Positions 48,169-60,391 are shown, counted from the first letter of the stretch. The stretch is 64,000 nucleotides of DNA from Poronia punctata (GCA_022579005.1 MU401490.1:124001-188000); one strand, 5' to 3'. Notes: a model not told the origin generated them from the sequence alone. Program-made: numbers and translations.

Positions 48169-49742
48169 CTAGTAAGAAGCGACCTGATACTTGGACTTGC
48201 TCCTAACAGTCTTGCCAAACTTGAAAAGAAGCCATGGCACAGGGAGCAAAAGGATAGAGATAAAACCCAAGAGACTAGAAGCCCAGGCGACACCAAGGTT
48301 CCGGTACACTGTTATAACGGTGTTAGCACAAAGGAAGGAAAAGGGGAGGGACCTGGCTTACTCTGAAGGGAGAACAACGGAAACACAGCCGCCAGCGTAT
48401 ACCGCGCCAGACTATTCGCGCTCGTGGCACTGGCGACATTGGTACGATGATACACGTCGCCGATATACTGCAGAGCACTTATGAACAGATTAATGTTCCC
48501 GGCGCCGAAGATGACAATGGCGATGATAGGGACGGCCGGATTGACGCTCGGTCGTGCAGCCCACGCGAAGAGAAATATGCTGATGGGTAACATGATACTT
48601 CCTATCATCCCTGGTAGCAGCCGATATTCTGGCGGGACCTGATGGGGCGGGAAACGGCGGACCTGGGGCTGGTAGAACAGTGCATCGCATAGCTTGATGG
48701 TGAAGAAGCCGATGAGGCAGCCCACGGCAATGGCGAGGAAGACGAGCCCGGACTGCACGAGGGTGAAGTGGTATACGCTGCCGAAGACGTAAAATAGCGC
48801 GCCGAAGAAGTTGAACAGTACACCGAAAGTGAAGGAGACGTATAGGCAGAGAAAGCCAACTATGGGCTCTGTAAACATCATGTGGACAGGTCGGAGGATA
48901 CCTGTCGTGCCGAACTCGCCAAGGGTGACGGCAAGGGGCTTGAGGCTTGGGAGTTCCGTTCCTGCCTTCTTCGCCTTGCGACGTTGGATGATGGCGTGAT
49001 ATGACTCGGTTCCCAGAGCGACTAATATTAGACTGAAAGCCGAGAAAAAGACGAGCGTGTATTGCGTCCACCGCCAGCCCTTCCTATCGACGAGGAATAC
49101 GCCGAGCACGGGGCCGAGACCTGGCCCGAGGAATGGGCTGAGGATGTACAGAGCGGCGGGTAGGGCTCTTTCTTGGGGTTTATACGTCTCGGCTAGAAAT
49201 CCGGTACCGATAGATAAACTAGGACCGAAAGCGAAGCCGGCTAGGAACCTCAAGATGCAAAGACCGGCAAAGGAGTGTGTGAAGCCGGCTCCTAGGGAGA
49301 AGAGACCGCCTACGAGTGCGGCTGCGACGTATACGGGCTTTCGCCCGGCCGTTTCGGACACGGGTCCGCCGATGATGGGTCCAAGTCCGAGCGCGAGTAC
49401 GAATGTTGTTAGTGGTAAGAAGGCCACTGTGCTTGAGACGCCGAATTCTGTAACTAATTCTGCGTGTGCGGGACTGATGATGGATGTACCGACAGATCTA
49501 TGTACGTGTTAGCCAGAATCATGATAGTTGGCTTCTCGTCTTGAGAGTATTTGGTTTTCCCCGGTCACCCACCCCGTGAAGCCAAGAACTGAAGCTGCGA
49601 ATAGTTGAAAGTTCTTTTTCCATTTCGGCCAGTTGTATGGGTTTTCCGGATCATTGTCCCAGTCTTGTTCCGGCTTCTTTTCCTCTTGCCCCTTTTCGAC
49701 GGAGCTTGATGTTTCCATTATCAAGTCTGGTTGAGGGTTCAT
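48169..49742 (-). CDS. MFS multidrug/polyamine-type transporter (DHA1)
   Basis: A 481-residue major facilitator superfamily drug:H+ antiporter of the fungal DHA1 group (Tpo/Flu1-like), expected in the plasma membrane with about 12 transmembrane segments. Exons on the minus strand are 49573-49742, 48362-49497 and 48169-48308. Introns are 75 and 53 nt, the latter with a gctaac branch, and phases close. The acidic N-terminus leads into NDPENPYNWPKWKK, the typical DHA1 entry to TM1. The TM1 region spans an exon join as LGFTGSVGTSIISPAHAEL. Motif A appears as GPVSETAGRKPVY. The last exon completes the final helix (MYRNLGVAWASSLLGF) and a basic tail ending KYQVASY. Substrate cannot be told from sequence, and no cluster partner is nearby. 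It is divergent from Bcs1. Confidence 0.92.
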
Positions 49743-50741
49743 TTCTGATTACCACTTCTCACTGCTGACCAAGCTTCTTATGAGCCTGCTTTCGCCTGTA
49801 GCTGTGTATAAGTATTCCGACACTTATCATTCACATACTGCTCTATAGTATGGAATAGTACATCAACGCAACAAATTTGAAGGAGGGCCGAAACGTTTTT
49901 ATATCAAGCGCTTACCCCATAATCTTATAAGGGGGCCCAAAGACTGACAATAAGAGCATTTTCTAGGATCGTGGGTTTACTCAGCAGATGATTATCGGTT
50001 CAAATGATATACAGATTACAGACAAACCTTAAAAAGAGATCGGGCAAAGCCGAGGCGGCGATTTTGTAAACAAAGTCCGTTCAGCCCGTTGACTATGTGC
50101 ATATCTAGTATCATATGAGGTTAGGTCGCATCATGTCCGTGGATCTTCTTTCAGCCTGACGTCTCTGATGTCCGCTGGCATGTCTTCAAAGGAACGTTGT
50201 GATATACCAACGATACCAAGACGGCTAAATAACGCCACAACGGGCCGCCAATCATCAACTTCTGTAACAGAAGGTGCGATTTGAAATCCCCGATATGGGA
50301 CATCCTCACTACTAGGCGCTAAATCAAATACGAGCCAGTTTCATCATGTAGATATACGATAAGTCCTTCGGCCTTCGGATCAAAGCTGGAGAATGATCAG
50401 ATTGTTGGGTTAGAGCCTCGGCCGGTAGGTGAATAGGTATATGATTACTGATCTTCCGGAAAAGGTGGATTAGCCAAGGAACCGGGGACTCTGTATGCTC
50501 GGTCCGGGAAGCTTTAATAATAAGTAATCATAAACCTCATTTTCAGGCCAAGGGAAAATATATGCTTGTATAGCTGCATAGCCTTGGTACTGCGGTATAT
50601 GATAATTACCTTGCTTTGGTAAATAATAATGCACCTATGCAGATATATACCATCGGCACGGCTATAACCGGCAATCCGTAATCCTCTCGATTTTAAATCC
50701 AAGGTCGACAACCACACACGATAGTTTCCCAGCGAATCGTC
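49743..50741. promoter_or_regulatory. Divergent upstream region (MFS / Bcs1)
   Basis: About 1 kb between the two start codons, with no coding potential seen. Both promoters must lie here; no specific site is recognised. Confidence 0.45.
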
Positions 50742-52109
50742 ATGTCCGAGCCGGAAACGACGGCCGTGGGATCCCTGATAAATTTCAATGGCCTTTTAGA
50801 GAATCCCGTCTTCGCCGGAGGCTTCGGCCTAGCATCGTTAGGCGCCGCCCTGGCCTTTGCGCGACGAGGCGCACTCACCACCGCCGGCCTGATCCGTCGT
50901 CGTCTACTAGTCAACGTCGAGATTAGCAGACAAGACCCAGCCTACCCATGGGTGCTAGCATGGCTGTCCGAACCTCGCCCACAGACTTCCTTCCTGGCCA
51001 AGCGCCTCACGCGCATCAATAAATTGTCCGTGACGACGAGTACGAGTACGACGCCCAACGGACCGACCCAGGCTAGCTTCTTCCTCCAGCCCGGCTACGG
51101 ACGTCATATCGTCAAGTACAAACACGCATATATCGCGGTGAATAGGGAGAAGCAGTCGACTGCTAAGACGAATACGGGCGAACCACACGAGACACTAGAG
51201 TTGACTACGTTGTACGCGCACCGTCACATATTCGAAGATGTCTTCACCGAGGCGCGCGCACTCGCTCTCCAGGCGAGTGAAGGGAAGACGGTGGTTTACT
51301 CTGTCCGGAACTTCGACTGGGTCCCTCTAGGCGAACCGCGCAGGAAACGCCCTCTAGCCAGCGTCATATTAGACAAAGGAGTGAAGGAAGATATCGTGAA
51401 CGACGCGAAGGACTTCCTGGCTCGTCGCCAGTGGTACGTCGATCGCGGTATCCCCTACCGCCGCGGTTATCTCCTCTATGGTCCACCAGGCAGCGGCAAG
51501 ACTTCGTTCATCCAAGCGCTAGCTGGTGAGTTGGACTACAGCGTTGCCATGATCAACCTTAGCGAGGTGGGCGTGACCGACGACAAGCTCGCCTTTCTCC
51601 TTACTAAACTGCCCGAACGCTCCATCGTCCTATTAGAAGATGCCGATTCGGCATTCGTGAACCGACGGAGACGGGATTCCGACGGGTACAGCGGCGGGAC
51701 GGTCACCTTTTCGGGACTGCTGAATGCTTTGGATGGATTGTCTGCTTGTGAGGAGCGCATCGCTTTCCTCACCACGAACCATATCGAACTGCTCGATCCT
51801 GCCCTCATCCGGCCCGGAAGAGTGGATATGATGGTCCGTATCGGAGAAGCCACGAGGTACCAGGCCGGCCAGATGTGGGATCGATTCTACGGAGATGTGG
51901 ATACCGACGGCGTCCACAGAGAACGGTTCTTGACTCGTCTAGATGAGCTGGGTTTCTTCCACGTGGGCGAAGATGGTGTGGCCCCGATCCGGACGAGCAC
52001 TGCTGCCATCCAGGGGCTGTTCCTCTTCAACAAGAATGATATGGAGGGCGCTATTAATATGGCCGAAGGGTTGATACCCAAGAAGTTGGAAGCAGAGCCA
52101 ACAAATTAA
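50742..52109 (+). CDS. BCS1: Mitochondrial AAA chaperone Bcs1
   Basis: Single-exon, 455 residues, matching the length of yeast Bcs1 (456). Bcs1 is an inner-membrane AAA ATPase that translocates the folded Rieske iron-sulfur protein for respiratory complex III assembly. A transmembrane segment lies at about residues 23-40, followed directly by a basic stretch (RRGALTTAGLIRRR) that fits the internal targeting signal of Bcs1. Next comes the BCS1-specific domain and then the AAA module: Walker A GPPGSGKT at 247-254, Walker B IVLLED at about 295-300, and DPALIRPGRVD at about 352-362. The C-terminal helical part ends MEGAINMAEGLIPKK. The ATG at 50742 gives the short N-terminus before the membrane segment usual for the family. 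All catalytic motifs look intact. Fungi can carry extra Bcs1-like paralogues, so orthology is likely but not proven. Confidence 0.9.
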   Translation: MSEPETTAVGSLINFNGLLENPVFAGGFGLASLGAALAFARRGALTTAGLIRRRLLVNVEISRQDPAYPWVLAWLSEPRPQTSFLAKRLTRINKLSVTTSTSTTPNGPTQASFFLQPGYGRHIVKYKHAYIAVNREKQSTAKTNTGEPHETLELTTLYAHRHIFEDVFTEARALALQASEGKTVVYSVRNFDWVPLGEPRRKRPLASVILDKGVKEDIVNDAKDFLARRQWYVDRGIPYRRGYLLYGPPGSGKTSFIQALAGELDYSVAMINLSEVGVTDDKLAFLLTKLPERSIVLLEDADSAFVNRRRRDSDGYSGGTVTFSGLLNALDGLSACEERIAFLTTNHIELLDPALIRPGRVDMMVRIGEATRYQAGQMWDRFYGDVDTDGVHRERFLTRLDELGFFHVGEDGVAPIRTSTAAIQGLFLFNKNDMEGAINMAEGLIPKKLEAEPTN

Positions 52110-52391
52110 CGCTTGTATATGACCTGTAACAGATTTGTATCATATGAGATACCCCTTTCAAATAGATGATTGTCATTTAGACACCATAGCACCTTTAGCC
52201 TCCTTGAATACTGTGATGCTGGACTTTCATTTTGTAAGGCACGGGTATTTTCCTGGGAATCAATTTACGCACGTTATGCCATTCATTACTTTCCTTGATG
52301 TTCCTCTGAAAAGGCATCGTGAGCTAAAATACAAGTTTCAAACTAATTCGGGAAATCCCCCGCTCAAAAGACCGTGCCCCTTTCGCTTCCT
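52110..52391. other. Tail-to-tail spacer Bcs1/PLC
   Basis: 282 bp containing the 3' ends of both genes; nothing else recognised. Confidence 0.6.
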
Positions 52392-54200
52392 TTACACATC
52401 CTCAAGGTCAAATTTAACCAGCAACGAACATCTCGTCTCATGACCTTTCAAGTCCAGCAAACGGATAAACCTCCACCCAGACACAACATAAAGTAATCTA
52501 ACAGCCGCAACAGCATAAACAGGATTCCCCGCAAAACTAATATCATCCTTCAAGAGAATCCGCAAGAAAACCAGCTCATTATCCTCATATTCCCACTCCA
52601 GAACCTCGTCCCACAACGGATCCGTAGCCGGCGGGTTCTCGCTCCCGCCCTTGTGCATGAACGCCAGCTTATGCTTCCTATAATGCTTCGTCTTGCGCTT
52701 CTGATGTTTCCCGTCGACATCGTCCGGATGGACCAGCGAACACGTAATATACGGCTTGACATCATCCACCACGTCTGCCGGACAGGGGATATCGGACGCA
52801 CCAACGACATGCAACCGGAGCCTCTTCCGTCTCCCCGTGTTCAACTTCCCGCTCCCGCCCCGTCTTAGCGCGGCAGGCTTCAAAACGTAACCTTCTGTAC
52901 CGGTGAACATGGCCTCGTTCAACTGCATACTCGCGCCAAAAGTCTGCCAATTCATAGCGCAGATCTGCGCCCCGACGGCCCAGAAGGGCACCTGTTTGAG
53001 GTTCTTGGACGAGATGCGCGTCCCCTTCGGATACACGCGCATCAGGTGCCGCGCGTTATGCCGCGCTATCCGCTCCCCGTTGGCGAGCATCAGGTTCTTG
53101 AGCCCCGTCTCCGACACGTTGATGAGGTGGTGGTGCGGACGACCGGATAATTCGTCCTCGTACCATGAGTTATCGCGCGGCTTGACGCTTTGCGCGTAGA
53201 CGCCCAAGGCCGCGAGTTCCGGGATGATGCCGAGGTTTTTGACGGTTTTTTTTCGGGCCTTGTATGCTGCGCGTGCTTGTTTTTCTTCCTCCTCCTCTTC
53301 TTCTTCTTCTTCTGAACTCGAATCTGAAGAACTACTACTACTGCTGCTACTGCTGCTGTCATCAATATTGTCATCATCATTCTTGGGAAAGTAATATTCC
53401 ACTATAACAACAATCTTTCCCCCCAACTCTTCAAGACGGACATGTTCGGTTCCGTCGTCTTGTTCTCTGTGGCCCTTTTCCCGCACGGATTTACTGAGCA
53501 ATCTATCACCCCAGACTTCCTGCATGATCTGCACTAGTCGTAGTTGACCGTGGACGCCGCAATGGTTCTCTAACGAGAGGATGATGGGCGATGCTGCATT
53601 AATTGTAGTCTTAGAACCGGCCTCGGCCTCGGCCTTGGCCTCACTATCCACCACATCCCTAATCGTCTCGCAGACGGCGCGAAAAGGAATGTTGGAGACG
53701 AGCGTATACCCGTGCGTGACTTTCGGTTCGTCCTTATCATCGTCGTTATCCCACGCGTCGATCTCGACGCATCGCGCCCCCGTCACCAGGGCCGTCTCGT
53801 ACGCTGTCGCGGACGACTTCCCCTGCAGCTGGTGCCCGAGTAGATAGGTGTTGTGGCTGGAACTGATGAAGTATTCGGGCAAGGGGCGAGAGCGGTCCGT
53901 CAGCGAGGACGGGACTCGGACGTGGGGTTTCTCTAAAAGGGCTTGTAGAGCCGGGGAAATTTGTCCATCTTTTTCATCATCTTCTGCTGTTGGTATGATT
54001 TCCTGCTGGGCCAGAAAGGATTTAAGCGCCTGGCTTATCCGTATTCCTTGTAGACCTGTCCTCGTCCTCGTCCGCCGCGAAGTATGTCCGCCTCCGGCTA
54101 CGGTCTGGCCGTCGATTTCCTCGCCGGCGTCTTCGTCGTATTTTTTTGATCTTCTTCCTGGCTTGAGCTTGGCGAAGCTTGCTGTGAGGGAATCGGTCAT
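52392..54200 (-). CDS. Phosphoinositide-specific phospholipase C
   Basis: A 602-residue single-exon PI-PLC that hydrolyses PIP2 to inositol trisphosphate and diacylglycerol at the membrane. The X box (about 105-275) has the catalytic set His116 (SSSHNTY), Glu146 and Asp148 (CVEIDAWD), His163 (VTHGYT) and Glu211 (LENHCG). The Y box (about 320-445) includes NLMLANGERI, FWAVGAQICAMNWQTFG and EGYVLKP. A C2 domain follows (about 460-600). The X-Y linker carries a Ser run followed by a Glu run (about 281-306). The N-terminal 100 residues are basic, and I recognise neither PH nor clear EF-hand motifs, so it resembles the short fungal delta-like enzymes. Length and active site argue for a working enzyme. 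The start at 54200 is the first Met in the frame. Tail to tail with Bcs1. Confidence 0.92.
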   Translation of the reverse strand: MTDSLTASFAKLKPGRRSKKYDEDAGEEIDGQTVAGGGHTSRRTRTRTGLQGIRISQALKSFLAQQEIIPTAEDDEKDGQISPALQALLEKPHVRVPSSLTDRSRPLPEYFISSSHNTYLLGHQLQGKSSATAYETALVTGARCVEIDAWDNDDDKDEPKVTHGYTLVSNIPFRAVCETIRDVVDSEAKAEAEAGSKTTINAASPIILSLENHCGVHGQLRLVQIMQEVWGDRLLSKSVREKGHREQDDGTEHVRLEELGGKIVVIVEYYFPKNDDDNIDDSSSSSSSSSSSDSSSEEEEEEEEEEKQARAAYKARKKTVKNLGIIPELAALGVYAQSVKPRDNSWYEDELSGRPHHHLINVSETGLKNLMLANGERIARHNARHLMRVYPKGTRISSKNLKQVPFWAVGAQICAMNWQTFGASMQLNEAMFTGTEGYVLKPAALRRGGSGKLNTGRRKRLRLHVVGASDIPCPADVVDDVKPYITCSLVHPDDVDGKHQKRKTKHYRKHKLAFMHKGGSENPPATDPLWDEVLEWEYEDNELVFLRILLKDDISFAGNPVYAVAAVRLLYVVSGWRFIRLLDLKGHETRCSLLVKFDLEDV

Positions 54201-57200
54201 CTTCTTCTTCTCTTCAGTATTTTTTTATCTGGCAAGTGATTAAAAATGAGATCTTATCTTTCAGACTTGTTTTTCTTATTCGAAGAAGATGTTGATGATG
54301 AATTATGAAAAGCTGACGGGACGGTGTTATTAATGAGGGGTTCGGCGATGAGTGTCTCGGCAGGTCAGCAACCAAACCCACTTTTTATGGACTAGCACCG
54401 TGCCGTGAAGCCGTTATAGCCGGGCTTGAGACATGATGTTGCAAGTTGCAACTCGGAGGACAAAAGATATAGAATATTTTCATACCATTTTCTTTAATTA
54501 CCTATGCTCCCTAGCTACATTTCTTTTTGCTGGTGACATTTTTTATGGCGTGAAGGGAGATTACTTGGTCCATGTGGCTATTCTTACACCACTAGTTACG
54601 AGTATCGTGCCTTATATATACCTTCAACTCATCGCAGTCTCACTATTTCTCTCCCATACTGAGGTTACTTGTTTACTCGTACGGCACTTGGTAAGCCCCA
54701 CGTAAGATGACTTGGCGCCCTTCAAGCCACTCTCAACCTTTAAATACAGTCTCAAGCTCACTCTAGCGTGTGGATGAGAATTACCTCACGGCATTCATAA
54801 CCGTTGCTAAAATTTTGGGTACCTAGTATGTAACAGTTTCAAGGATTTTTCTGGGTAGAATAATGTACTGTGCTGGGGGAATCCTCTGGCGGTGGATTTA
54901 GTTACGGTATATATAAATATCAACAACCGCCGCTACCCCTTGGGAGGGAGTAGAGTCCCTGACATCGGAAAACGCTGGCGGTTAAGGAGATTGGAAGAAA
55001 AAAATTTGGATAAAAGCCAGGGTACATAAAGTATAACACCGTAGATTGCTAGAAATTACCTGACTTAATAAAGAAAGAAAAAAGGGAGAAAAAAACGTAC
55101 AACACCAGGGATTCGCTGGTCGTCACCGACCCAACTACTGATCTGGCGGTATGTAGCTTAGCTATGGGGGAGCGGACGGGACCCCGCGTTCTCTACATCC
55201 TATGGTCGTACGTGGAAAAATACTGTTCTATTAGGGAATATAAGGAGGATAAGAGACGGACCTATTGTTTTACAAATACGTGTACATGTAGATTTGGCAG
55301 CAAGTTTTAGAATTTAATAACACCCAATGTAATGCGGGGCAAGGTATGGGATTTGGTGTTTTGGATTATCGGCAAAACACATGAACGGATGCTTAAGTAC
55401 TATGTATGTCAGAACATTACCTGGGAGACAGGTGCGTTTATATTCTATGACTGGGCCTTCAAGTGTATTAACCGGCCCCCGCTTACTGTGACATGTTGGG
55501 GGCCAGAATGCTTCCCTCGTGTCTTGCGGGTGTTATGAAAGACTGGAAATTCTACATCGTTTGGGGTTTGATATACCTCGAACCAGGCTTTCATCGATGT
55601 AAGTGATGCGAATGCTCGCAATCTAGGTAACCTAACGTAACTCTGAAGGGTCCTGTCTGCTTACCTAATAGGATATGGTGACTTCATATCGATCCTGCGG
55701 CTCCGTGGCCCGGACCCGGGCGTTAATGCAAGAGGGCGGCACTTTGTGGTTTATCTACTAGACTAGTCCAATTAAGAAACTCCGCCATGGAAATTCCGGG
55801 GTAAGATCAACAAGTAACAGTTGCGAAAAGATAAATAGGGTATTTGTAATCATCCCCGCGCGACGCGCTCGCCCTTGTGTGTTTCCCAGTTTAAGATACA
55901 GGTTTTGTTAATTTTAAGTTTACGAGTACCTTGAATGACATTTGTAGATTTTCTTACATGGATAAGATGCGGTGATGGGCCACCAATCACTACCCCCGTC
56001 TGACCCCCCCGCGAAATCAAAGAGGGGCCGACAAGATACAGCATGCTCATCCCGCGTATAACAGAACATAGCATGCTGCATGAAGATGACCTCTCGAACA
56101 GCGGCGTCTTCTGCGATTATGGCAGGAAGTAGACACGAAGGAGAAAAAGGTCCGCTTGGGTTAATATATGTATATACATGAATTAATGCGGGGTGGACTG
56201 GACCGAAATATCAATCAACTTAATCATCCAAGGTCAAAGTTCCAAGGTTACCTAGGTAATCCGAAACCAGCTGTGTTCTGATTCCGGGGGTGCGCGCTGC
56301 TTCCGCCATTGGACCCCTGGAAAACGGAATCGCCCAACCAGGGGGGGTTATCGACATGCTGTTTGAGGACTTGAACTTTGGTCAGAAATGCGTTTATCTG
56401 CATAAAGGACAAGGGATATATACGAGGGGTACAGAGTTCACACACGCTTAAGACTGATGCTGTAATGACACACAATAAATAGAAGACTGTCTCGTGTTGA
56501 CAGGCAAAGACAATGTGTTAAAAACGGGGGACGGGTATCATTTTTATTTGTATCTAGAGAATTGAATTGAAGTAAGATTTAATCACATCCTTGTAGATAG
56601 GGATTCCTTCCTCCGATTTGTCTCACAGAGGACGAACAAATAAAAGAGGGCTGAGCGGAGTTTCCTCATTGGAACATGATTGCCCGCCACCGCTCGTTTG
56701 ACGTCCGATAAACAATGACGGGTTCTAGACCGACACATCAACCCAAATTCCGAATCAAGGAGAGAAAAAGTTTTCATGTAAGCATTGTTATGTTGTTCTT
56801 TATGAGAATGAGACTTACAAGTCCTTTTCCGCTATCGCATCGGATTGTATGCAATAGGTATATGAATGAGATATCAAAGGCCCAATCCCAGTCCCCGGGT
56901 GCATGGACCGCGATGCGGCGATGTGACGTGATGTGGCCGCGCCCATCTCCCAAATGCATATTTCGCCTACCTCTCTCCCCATGTATCGCGAGTCCTGGAA
57001 TTGAGTCGGGGTTGGGTCACCACGCATGAACCCCCTTGTTGGTACTGTGGTATTCTTTGTTTTCCCATCTTGTCTACTCCGATCTGTGGAGGGATAGCTG
57101 TATACGAGTACAGCCTTAAAAATAAATTATCTCCGCACACCTTTTTTGTTTCTTCCCCGAGTATAACCTCTTTTAACCACTTACACCTCCAACTGCTGAT

Positions 57201-57309
57201 TGGAGAAACTGCACCCGCAATAGCTTGTATACATCCTTACTTGACCCATCTTCATTCCTAGATTGAATAAAGAGTATCTATCCTGTAACTTGAACATACT
57301 CTCCTAATA
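54201..57309. other. Divergent intergenic region, no gene recognised
   Basis: 3.1 kb between the PLC and Bsc6-like start codons. Frames of up to about 100 codons exist but lack recognisable domains or supporting splice structure. It contains TACGAGTA words at 55921 and 57103. Promoters of both genes must be at the ends. Confidence 0.55.
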
Positions 57310-58931
57310 ATGGAGACAAACTTACTCCATGGCCTCGTCAAGGTGGAATCCAACTCACTCCCCCAGCCTCCTTCGAGAGTCGCTTCCCGGACACATCCCG
57401 CCGCTCCAGTCCACGATGAGGAGATCAAATTAAAACGTCTAAACACGACCTCCGTCCCCTCGCGACCACCGACACTCAGCGGCGATGAGGTCGATCCAGA
57501 GAGAGGCACGCCCACGTCGCCATCGGCAGAGCCTACCGCCGACGCCTTTCAAGTGCTACCTAGTCTCATGAACCCGGGCAAGAACAAGTTCCGCTTCGTC
57601 GGTTGCTGTCTGCAGGTTCTCCTAGGCGGACTTCTCGATTCTGCTGCCGGTGCCTTGATTCCTTATATGGAGAAGTGAGTTGTTTGTTTGTTTTTTGGTT
57701 CAAGTTGGGTAGGTAATCTTGTAATCTAATACCAAAATACCTAACGACAACTAGACATTACAATATCGGATATGCCGTCGTCTCACTCATCTTCGTCGGA
57801 AACGCACTGGGCTTCGTCGCCGCCGCGCCCCTCGTAGACACGGTCCGGAGTCACCTGGGACGATCTAAAACGCTCTTCCTCAACATGTCCATCATGGTCC
57901 TCGGCTTCGTCCCATTCCTCTTCCCCGCGCCATTCCCCGTAATCGTCGTGGCGTATTTCTTTCTAGGTTTGGGTTTCGCTGGCAATCTCGCCATAGCCAA
58001 TGTATGTAATTCTAAATTTCGAACACTCATTCCTTCCTTTCCACTACATACTAAAAAAAATTAAAATAAAAAGGTCTTCACAGCAAACCTCCAAAACGGC
58101 ACAGTCCTCCTAGGCGGCATGCACGGCAGCTACGGCATAGGCGGCATAGTCGGCCCCTTGGTCGCCACAAGCATCGTCACGCGATTCGGCGGCGAGCAAT
58201 GGTTCAGGTACTACCTGATCCCGCTCGCCGTATCCATCTTCACCGGCTTCTGGTTCCTCTGGTCATTTTGGGGATACGAGGAAGAAATCACGGCGCAAGA
58301 AGGACCTACCACAACAGCAACGACGTCCGAAACAACACACATCGAATTCCGAGCCATGCTCCAGGCCTTCAAGTCCCGCGTCGTCCTCCTAGGCGCCACC
58401 TTCATCTTCGCCTACCAAGGCGCAGAAGTCTCCATCTCCGGCTGGACAATCTCGTACCTGATCACCACGCGGGGCGGCGATCCCGCCGCCGTGGGAAACG
58501 TCACGTCGGGCTTCTGGGGCGGAATCACGCTGGGAAGATTCTTCCTCTCGCCCATCGGCGCTCGCGTGGGGGAGAAACGCTTCGTCTACGGACTTACGGC
58601 CGGTGCCGCGGCCTTCCAGCTCCTCGTCTGGTTCGTGCCGAATATTATCGGGGAGGCGGTCTCGCTTGCCATCGTCGGTCTCTTGCTCGGTCCCGTCTAC
58701 CCGTGCGCCATGTCGGTGTTCACGCGGAGTCTGTCGCGGGGCGAGCAGGTTAGTGGGTTGAGCGTCACCAGTGCGTTTGGGAGCTCGGGAGGTGCCGTCG
58801 CGCCTTTTACCACCGGCTTGTTGGCGCAGGCTGTCGGGACTTTTGTCTTGCATCCTATTGCTATTGGGCTTTTTGGCGCCATGATTGCTTGTTGGTTTGC
58901 TTTGCCTAGTCCGCGGAAGAGGGCGGAGTAA
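57310..58931 (+). CDS. MFS transporter, Bsc6-like
   Basis: A 489-residue major facilitator superfamily membrane protein resembling yeast Bsc6 (YOL137W) and related fungal proteins of unknown substrate. Exons are 57310-57674, 57755-58001 and 58074-58931. Introns are 80 and 72 nt (gtgagt...ctag and gtatgt...aaag) and reading phase is kept. The first about 85 residues form a hydrophilic Ser/Pro-rich cytosolic tail. TM segments begin at FVGCCLQVLLGGLLDSAAG, the second exon supplies VVSLIFVGNALGFVAAAPL and AYFFLGLGFAGNLAIAN, and the last exon holds GMHGSYGIGGIVGPL, a hydrophilic central loop and the C-terminal helices ending PSPRKRAE. It is convergent with the HAD phosphatase (441 bp). Fold and family are secure; function is unknown. 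Confidence 0.9.
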
Positions 58932-59372
58932 AAAAGGGGTTACGATGACGACCGACTGTCTGTCGAACAAAGAGATAGGTTTCATCCTGGGGGTTTGTCA
59001 TTTTTGAGTGCCCTAGAAGGAATTGGAATGGCCTTGAAGAGGTACTTTTTTTTATTTAAGAATAAACGATGTTGATGACAAGAATATGTTTTTGTTTTAT
59101 ATAGGATTATAAGAGCGTGTACTAGGCAAACGATAGATATAACGATTTCAAATGAAGTAAAAAATCGAATAAATCAAAGCACAAATTTATTTCGCGCTAC
59201 GAAGAAACTGGCAACGAGGGTCGTGTCTTTCAAAATTCTATGAAAATCTATCCCACCCGTCTAATCTTTTCTATGCAGCAGATCTGATGGTATCTCTTCC
59301 AAACACGCCAATCAGTCTATCCCTGTAAAACCCACACTCTAACACGCCAGGCAAACGGCTCTCTTTTTTAAC
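58932..59372. other. Convergent 3' flank region
   Basis: 441 bp shared by the 3' ends of the Bsc6-like and HAD phosphatase genes. T-rich and A-rich tracts are compatible with transcript ends on both strands; nothing else recognised. Confidence 0.55.
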
Positions 59373-60391
59373 TTATTGTGTTCCTTTAGCAGCTTCTTGA
59401 ACGGTCGTCTTACCCTCGACCACATCGGCGACGATTTTGTGAATGTCAGAGAAATCATGAAACACCGTGAAAGGAACCTTTTCCCTTTCGCAGTAAGTAA
59501 CAAGATCTGCATTGATTAGCATCAAATTGCTAAAAAGCAAAAAGGGTTCAGGGGATGGAAATACCTCGACCGGTCTTGGCAAACAATAAATCCGTCTCCT
59601 TGGCAGCAGAGAGATCCGAGACGCCGTCTCCAGCATAAAACATGATCGGACGGTCGGGTAAAGCAGCATAAGGCTTGATCTCGAGGCTCTTGTCATGGCC
59701 AAAGGGGCTGTATATACGGATATTAGCATCAGTTATGATTCGTCTTCTTCATAGACAATGATCTATCTACAGGTGTCGAGATGATGATGATGAAAAGGAG
59801 GGATAAACTGTTCGACTTACCTGTCATCGTGGTATTCAATATCCCATCCATTTTCCTCATTGATGCTCTTCCCTGGGCGAGCCTTCACATTGTTGCTCAC
59901 GATCTGCATGACGGCAGCCTCCTCTTCACCAACGAGGTGAGCGAGGAGAGATCTGATGACGGGCTCCATGCCGCCACTGAGCACGACAATAGGGACATTG
60001 TTGGCTCGACACTGTCATGGAAATAGATGGGTCAGGATGTTTCCTATATACACGTTGACTGAATGATGAGAGGAAAGGGGGGTAATATTCATACCCATGA
60101 TGCGAATTCCTTGAATGCAGGGTCTAATTGGATATTCTGCAGAAGGAGCTCGATGCATTTATCGAATGGCGTAGTGACACTGTCGAGCATCTCTTGGAAA
60201 GAGTCACGAAAAGCTCGGCCATGATCAAGCACGTCTTTGTTTCCCTCTCTCCGACGCTCGACGCCGTAGCCGAGATTGTCGGTCATCCAGTCATTGCTGT
60301 CCTGCAGAGTGATTGTGCCGTCAAAATCGGTGAAGAAGATGGCCTTGGGCTTCGTGCGCAAGGCAGGGAGCGAGTGGGAAGTGGCAGCCAT
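59373..60391 (-). CDS. HAD phosphatase, PHOSPHO/YNL010W type
   Basis: A 254-residue soluble HAD-superfamily phosphatase similar in length and motifs to yeast YNL010W and the phosphoserine/phosphoethanolamine phosphatase-like group. Exons on the minus strand are 60095-60391, 59821-60011, 59565-59707 and 59373-59506. Introns are 83, 113 and 58 nt and phases close. Motif I reads FFTDFDGTIT (nucleophile Asp in DFDGT), motif II VVLSGG, and motif IV FYAGDGVSDLSAAKETD. LLFAKTGRDLVTYCEREKVPF spans the last junction in the way typical of the family. The second intron is the longest and lies before SPFGHDKS. Substrate is unknown. The start at MAATSHSLPALRTKPKAIFF puts motif I at about residue 20, as expected. 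Confidence 0.9.

Noticed and set aside
55570..55640. Possible tRNA (a CTCGAACCAGG segment resembling a reverse B box)
   Set aside because: No A box, no acceptor-stem pairing and no cloverleaf could be drawn.
48169..60391. Possible secondary-metabolite cluster because of two transporters
   Set aside because: No polyketide synthase, NRPS, terpene or tailoring enzyme is present; neighbours are Bcs1, PLC and a HAD phosphatase.
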